From: Sebastes aleutianus
Taxonomy: Eukaryota; Chordata; Actinopteri; Perciformes; Sebastidae
Reading direction: 5' to 3'
Assembly: GCA_916700875.1 (NCBI GenBank)
Contig: CAKAKS010000039.1
Span: 8,023,544-8,087,543, forward strand
Length of the DNA: 64,000 bases
Positions within the stretch are counted from its first letter, which is position 1. Every line of letters begins with the position of its first letter. A model generated the notes under the pieces. The model was not told where the DNA came from. It did no database searches and saw nothing but the letters and a program-made list of their open reading frames with translations. The position numbers were made by a program, and so were the translations under genes. Shown piece after piece: positions 57,400 to 64,000 of this stretch.

Positions 57400-60160
57400 C
57401 AGTCCGAACACGCCTTTACACTAGCCAGCCACTGGAAGCTTTTACTGTGAAGCAGCTAGAACTAGGCTAAGTGCAAGCGTATTCACGGAGGCTAACGCCT
57501 GTGCTAACTCAGTGTGCAATAGAAAAATGGTCTAAATCAATATATGGACATTTTTTTTAGTTTATTTGTTTTGTCATCGGATCATATTTAAATATTTAGA
57601 GGGGGTAAAAAATAGAAGCACAGTGAGTTGTTAGTATTATCGTTGTGAAGAGCTGCAGGCACTAGATTATCAAACCAACATCATGGTCTCCAACCACTTT
57701 TATACAAACCGTATGGAAATTCAACATATAAGGGGTGCAATAATATGCATGCAATTGCTATCATATACATGAAAATGCAACTGTGTAGCTGTAAACTATT
57801 ACATTTTCATATCATAAATCCATTCAGAAGTGGGTTTCGCAAAATATCTCAATAAGTTAAATAAAGTGCAACTATGCTTGTAATGGGTGGCTTCGCAAAC
57901 TATAGGCAGAGTCGTGACTCAGCTAACATGCTATGGAGAAAGCAATATTTATATGGAAATATTCATTGCTACCATGCATGGGATTAAAAAACAGCACTCT
58001 GTGGTCATGGTTCTACAACGTACAGTATATGTATTATTGTATAGGTTACTGGCTGCACATTACTTAGAGAAGACTGGACTAAGATAACTATTTAGGGGTG
58101 CAGCCACTTCAGTTCGGTTTTACTAAAATAAGTTACAGTGCTTAAAGAAATCTATTTGAAATGTAGTCTCCTACTCTAAATCTTTATAATGTAGATTGCA
58201 CAAGTAAGTAATTTATTCTATTTTATCTATTGTAGTTGTTGCAGTATATGAATGTAGACACATTCTTGTAAAATTATCAATGTTATTTGTCACACTTAAA
58301 AAATGTAGACGGTTATTATTGAGGTCAACCCATATTCACACGCTGCTTACAACATTATTATAATGTTGTGTGATGCAGTACTAAACCCAAGAGCCCAAGA
58401 TCCCAACCAAGAAGCAAAGTGGAGCAATAATTCTTATCTTATCGTGAGCCGCCTTATCTCAACAAGGAAACAGACGAGAAAACATCTCAGTTAAACAATA
58501 CCCGTGCAAAAACAAACACATCTGGTTTCTACAAGTTCCAAAAGAAATGCTCATGGTCTCCCAACACACAGCTTGGGCCAAAATCATCAATAAACAACAA
58601 GGCTTCAGTGAGAAAAGCGAGATGACTTCAACTCACTCATTTGAATGTTTCCCTGACACTCTCTGAGTGACCTTACGAGACTGAAGCCACAGCTGCACTG
58701 ACACGGAAAGAAATTATTTCCCTTGCTGAAAACGGTCGCCGTGTCTATCTGGAGCACTAAAAACGATGCTGTCGCTGTGTCCTTATTAAAGCAAATCAAC
58801 CATTTTTACTCTGCAACAGCAGAACCACCTGATACCAAACCCAAAGTGTTGAACAGTCAGGTGCAACCCTCCAAACTAAAGCCCCCTTGTCCGTCAGGTG
58901 CATTACGGCTCTCGAGGCCTGCTCGCCCTCATCATATTGATGCTGAGGATGATTATCCCGTCTCATTTTCCACCACACTTTGAACCCGAGGCATCATTAG
59001 CTGAACAGGCTCTCCAGACTGCCAGCCTCGTGGCCCTCTTAACCACATAATCTCATAAAAGCGGAACACAGGGCCTTGGATGACATTAGTCCATAGCAAC
59101 ATGCAGCCTGTTTTGTCAGAGAGATGGGATGTTTCATCCTAATCTTTTGCCTGGATAATTGTTTTGAATTTTGCCATGCGATATTAGTTCCCATGTGAGG
59201 ATTAAAACATGGCAGATGATAAAGGCTGTGCAAAGAAAAAAAAAACACACCAGGCTGCTGTTGTTGTCCAGATGTTCTAGAAATGATCCGTGCTAAGGTT
59301 AACCAGTGGTTTCAAATTAATGCTTCATTCAAACAGCTTGTTTTCGCCCTTTTGACCAGGTCTTTTATTAAATTGTTTTTGTGTGGACAAATATAAAAAC
59401 ATTACTTTGTATTGAAATATAAACCATCGGTGTTTAACATGCCCACTCAATTACCAGCCACAATCAAATCCCCCTGATTATTAATATTTAATTCTTATGA
59501 CGTAAAATATTTATATCATTCAGCACTTTGTACACGGTGCCAACATCTCCTATTGCTTCATGCTGTTTACTGACGTGTTTCTCTCCCAGACCACACTGTA
59601 GAGAATCATCAGGTCACAGGACATCAGGAAGCACGTTAGACACATTCACAAGTTCACATCTTAATCAATAAACTGCACAGGAAAGAGGCCTCGGTGCTCA
59701 GGAGGCTGCTTTTACCTCGTAAATTCCATAAAGATAAGACTACAAAGACAGCTGCATACGTATTTCTCATCAAAATGTCGGATTGAGCTTGCAATGAGTC
59801 AAACAAGATTGCAGTTATCACCAAATCCGTTACCTTGATTGTGTATGAGAATATGTCTTGTTAAATGTATTTTCAGGCCATAAAAAGGCACAACAAAGAG
59901 GCTAAAATAACCAAGCCCCGACACAATAAATGGAAGTACGCTAGATATTCCAAGCGACTGCAGCTCACTTACTTCACATGTAAATCAAATCAAGCATCTG
60001 AGAACATTCAGTCTGCTGCTGCTGCTGTCTGCTGAGGTGTACTTAGAAGTACCAATAACACAATACACTTCGAGGTAATAGAGAGGAGCCGGGCAATTCT
60101 ATAGTTCAATTCAATTTTATAGAATCTAAGTGGTTGTGCGGAAGCTTAACAGGCACTTGT
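57400..60160. other. Presumed intron 1 or 5' flank, nothing recognised
   Basis: Largely repeat-free. No exon or promoter motif could be supported. It may hold regulatory elements of kitlga, which is inference from the position alone. Confidence 0.4.
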
Positions 60161-60169
60161 CTGACAAGC

Positions 60170-60395
60170 GTGGGGTGGTTCTTGGTTGTAATGACTGTTG
60201 CACACTGTAGTATTATCTCTGGATGAACATGGTGATTTATTTTTAGCATGACAACTTCTCACCCACACCTCAGCCAAATTTCTACTGCACCTTGTTTACT
60301 ACTGAACCATAAAATTGCAAAAGGTACTGAACTAATTGTGGGGTGGTTCTTTGTAGTAAACGACTATTGCACACTGTAGTATTATCTCTGGATGA
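60170..60395 (+). repeat. Local direct duplication of about 55 bp
   Basis: GTGGGGTGGTTCTTGGTTGT to GTATTATCTCTGGATGA at 60170-60225 recurs as GTGGGGTGGTTCTTTGTAGT to GTATTATCTCTGGATGATGG at 60340-60398. The unit spacing is about 170 bases. Confidence 0.8.
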
Positions 60396-60399
60396 TGGA

Positions 60400-63300
60400 T
60401 GATTAGTAGAAAAGCATAACATAACCTTTCAGATTGACCGTCTTAAGTTTCAAATTCACCAGTGAAAGCTTCTCATACAGACTGTCAACATGAAATGAGA
60501 TGCGTGGCTCGAGACAAAAAACACTATTCAGCTGATTCTCAGAGTTTTTGGAAATATTTCTTACAGTTTAACTTGGCAGTCGCTAGCAAAATGGATGCAA
60601 TAAACTGTTTTTTTCCCACTCCTAATAGCGATACCTAAACTCTGGGTAGTGAGTACTGATGCAACACCAATGCTTTCTTTTTCCCAAATGAATAACATTG
60701 AATAAGAGCTACCTCACTGCATGGAACTCATTGGGATTCATATTTTTGCACCAAGGTTTGCTAAAGATTGTGTCGATGGACTGCCATGACAGCATGAATA
60801 CAATACCATGGATCTGGCTAATACCTGATCACATAGTAAGGTGAGTATCTGGCCGAACTTGATACGGCAGATTGGATCGGTGCATCCCGACTTGCAAAGG
60901 GCGAGATGCTCGAAGAACAGATGAGCAAAAAGTTAACAAATATAATGAAAAAACAGAGCGTGAGACATTAATGAATGCCTTACTGAATGACAAATTTAAA
61001 ATAAAGATATTCATTTCAGAAGCGATTGACGGGCATGTTCATGGGCAACTCGTGAAAAACATAAACGTCACACCGAAAGATGGTATCCACTGGTGTCTTT
61101 GAACTCTGAGTGAAGACATGCAGATCTGGAGAGATTTGTTGCCAACAGCTGGACAGACAGAGGTAAAGACACCTCATTATGGCACTGGTGCTCACAATAA
61201 CAAGCAAACTGCTACACATAGCTGTGGCTAAATTTAAAGTGAGGCGCTCTGAATAACTGAGAAATGTCTCATTTCAACAAATGTTTCAAATGTCTGGACC
61301 AGACCTCCCCATGGCTTTGGAGGAAATTAGAGAGAACATTAGATTAGCGTGTACCAAATGTTGCGGCCCTTTAACCAAATGACATCAAAGTGTCAGTGAG
61401 CTGGAGAGGATTAGAGATTTTAATGGTGAAAACACAAATAAAAAGGTGACTAAGGGAACAATGGGAACAGAGAGGAGACACAGTTTAGAGATGCTATTTT
61501 CAGGGACATACACAAGATTCCTATTTCAAACTTTGAACCAGTTAAGTGTCCTTGTCCTAGTCTGTGAAATCTTGTTATTCCACATTTCCTCAGAGGAATT
61601 TCTCCTGACATTTGTTGTTTGAGATGACGCAGTGGCTTTAATCAGATTACGTCTCTAAAAGTCCCGTTGTGTGATTGAAGAATCTTTCTGTCAACGTGCT
61701 GGATGGACAATCTCTTTTTCACTGTGAAATGTTTTGCCGTCTTTCATTAGTATGAAAGTCATGAGAAAACCCAGCCATAATTTGCCCAAATACTAGTCTT
61801 CCTGTTGGTGTCAAGCAGGAAATGTGATTTCGCTACTGAGAGCACATCTGAAAAGGGGAGGGTGAAGATAAAATGCATTTGATGACTGTGTTCTCTCTGT
61901 TATTTTCCTTGGAAAGGAAAAGCGATATTTTATGAGCCCCTTATAGTCCCTTGATATAGCCACATCGCTTCCTATGTCAATAAATAACTGCGAGGATGGG
62001 TTCGGGTTAATATACACTAACTGCATGAGGGGAATTTAGCCTGGGCAACAAGGAAGAAAGTTGAGTTGTGCAACTGTTCTTTGTTATCAGATTCCATTGC
62101 GGATGTTTTGCCAACTTTTTTTTTTTTACCTTAACACCTTCTCCCCCACAGCTCAGCTAAATGTGTTATGTACCTGTTTTACTCCTGAATCATTAAATAG
62201 CTACTGAACTGTAAAAAAAAATTACCAGGGAAGTTTTGATCTTGTGAGTCATTCCCAGATATGCATGTTATCAATCCCATTGGAGACCAGTTAATAAATA
62301 CAAAAGTCTATTATACTGTCTGCTTTGATCACACAAGGCACAACTACGGCGCTGCTGATCATCAACATGTGCTTGACACGGTTAGAGGACAGGAAACATA
62401 GAATTTGGGGATTTATTTGGTAATGAATTCTACAGTACCATGACTGAGACAGGGGGTAAAGGAAGAAGGAAACGATTGAGCCACCCACTTATAAGATAAC
62501 AAACTTATCTTCCTTCAGACTGTAAGATTGCAGTTGCAAGCTACCTTTTGGTACAGATAAAATACTGTCCGAATCAAAGTAGAGGGTTGAAAATGAGAAC
62601 TGGCTTTGAAGTCTTCCGCAACTTTAAACTCGTGTTTACTTTGTTGTGACAGTTTCTGATTTAAATCACGACCTCTCCAATTATGTCTGCCACTGTTAAG
62701 GAGATAACAATTCACAAGACCAGTCATGCTAAAACTGTCAAAAGAAATAGCATTTAACAGGAACAAGTTTAGTTGACTGCACAGGATGTCAAGCTCTGAG
62801 CTACGTGGTTATGACAAAAGCCACGTGCACTCATGTGAACAGCACAGTTTCTAACTTCTGTATCAATTGTCCTTCGTGGCCTCTCATAGCTTGAGGAAAG
62901 AACTGATCATGTGGAAACTGCAATGTCTTAGCGAACAGATGAAGATTTAAACATTGAACAAATCAAACCCATCTAAATGCCCTCCAGCAGTGGCTGCTCT
63001 GAGTCAGCTGTACACTGGGATGACTTCACGCTTGTAAAGATATGCGCAAGCTTCCTTAAATTATGTGAGTTTAATGCAAAACTCCATTCATACAGACCTG
63101 AGGCATTTAAATGAGCCAGAACACACAAATATAGCACAACCACAACATGACCAATGTGCTAATTAAATTTTATGTTTCTTCCAAGAAAGGGTGGAGCAAT
63201 CAAGCAATCATAATTTGCTTCAGATGTCATGAACTTGTCTTCAATATGTGTTTTCACTCTTACTCTGAACACAGCAGGCTACTGCACAGAGGTGAAACCA

Positions 63301-63505
63301 AATCAACTCTTTGCTTGGCTGTGTAGCTTGAAATTCCTATGTGGCTTGATGTTTTTATAAAGATCAAGCGAAAGAAAAATTCCAGGAACGCCTCGTTTTT
63401 CGAAGTAGCTGCTGTATTTATGCCACCTGTACTCCAGTGCAGCTGAGCCGAACAGGGATCAACAGTCAGTGAATTACGGAGCGACTGTATCGGCTGGGGC
63501 AGCAA
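60400..63505. other. Presumed intron 1 or 5' flank, nothing recognised
   Basis: AT-rich, mostly without repeats. A block at 62120-62215 (CCCCACAGCTCAGCTAAATG and TTACTCCTGAATCATTAAAT) weakly resembles 60251-60330. No exon was found. Confidence 0.4.
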
Positions 63506-63509
63506 CAAC

Positions 63510-63665
63510 CAATAATCATTTTATTATTCGTACAACTAAATGATTTATGGTTTAGTCTATAAAAATTTCAAAGAACAGTGGAAAATGCCCATTACAATTT
63601 TCCAGAGCCAACAGTGACCGTCAGACCAACACGCTAAAACCTAAGGCTATTAAATTTACAATGAT
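63510..63665. repeat. Interspersed repeat fragment
   Basis: ATGGTTTAGTCTATAAAAAT, GAACAGTGGAAAATGCCCAT and TTTTCCAGAGCCAACAGTGA belong to a common fish repeat with AATCGATT-like surroundings. A long poly-T run follows at 63717-63733. Confidence 0.55.
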
Positions 63666-64000
63666 ACAAAACGAGCGAACCAGAAAATCCCATTTGAGGA
63701 GCTGGAACCAGCAAATGTTTTTTTTTTTTTTTTAAATACACTCAAGATTGGTCACGTCTTTAAATCAGTAGTGCAATCTGAAAACACCGGACAGACATCT
63801 CTCGCTTGTTCAGTATTTACTACATTTACGATTAAACTGCGTACCCTCAAAACCGAAAGGGCGTCAGCCGGACAGACAATACAAAAAGTCCGGACTCACT
63901 CTCCAATCTACAAATATACCAGCAACAATAGATCGACTGCAATAATGCCTTGGATGCTGCTAAGTCATCATACTATTAAAAAATAATAAATGACAGCTCT

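Noticed and set aside
1..64000. CRISPR array, tRNA or rRNA genes
   Set aside because: No regularly spaced direct repeats with spacers, no intact tRNA fold (only SINE fragments) and no rRNA-like sequence were seen.

Overview
The window looks like nuclear DNA of a ray-finned fish, most likely a percomorph teleost. It is AT-rich and intron-rich, has no bacterial-type gene packing, and is full of short non-autonomous DNA transposons, tRNA-type SINE pieces and decayed LINE fragments of kinds common in percomorph genomes. Species assignment is inference; nothing here identifies it directly.

The only gene I can support is a kit ligand (stem cell factor) gene on the minus strand, probably the teleost paralogue kitlga. 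Seven coding exons were placed by splice sites and reading phase at 50095-49985, 49419-49363, 48909-48757, 48031-47851, 44319-44269, 42491-42397 and 42148-42039. They encode a signal-peptide core, the four-helix cytokine domain, a short juxtamembrane exon, a transmembrane helix and a cytoplasmic tail. The first coding exon (about five residues in the family) was not found and may lie beyond 64000. The last exon is unresolved, with two candidates near 36703 and 36267. A 3' UTR probably ends near 35220, where AATAAA sits on the minus strand.

Layout: 1-35200 is intergenic, a mosaic of transposon remnants and unassigned sequence. It includes a broken LINE with a nested insertion and a SINE inside that (11455-13382), several nested DNA transposons (8022-8723, 20345-20899, 34051-34881) and a hAT-like element with a near-perfect 8-bp target duplication (27821-28230). 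From 35200 to 50100 is the kitlga body, with transposons in its introns. From 50100 to 64000 is probably intron 1 or 5' flank, mostly single-copy sequence.

The most interesting features are in kitlga. Exon 6 is phase-neutral (51 bp, phase 1 to 1), so skipping keeps the frame, as in the known membrane-retained versus shed isoforms of this family. Its acceptor has a 16-nt homopolymer tract. Two opposite-facing copies of one hAT-like element flank the transmembrane and cytoplasmic exons. The mature N-terminus lacks the first cysteine of mammalian SCF. No clear new multi-gene system was found.
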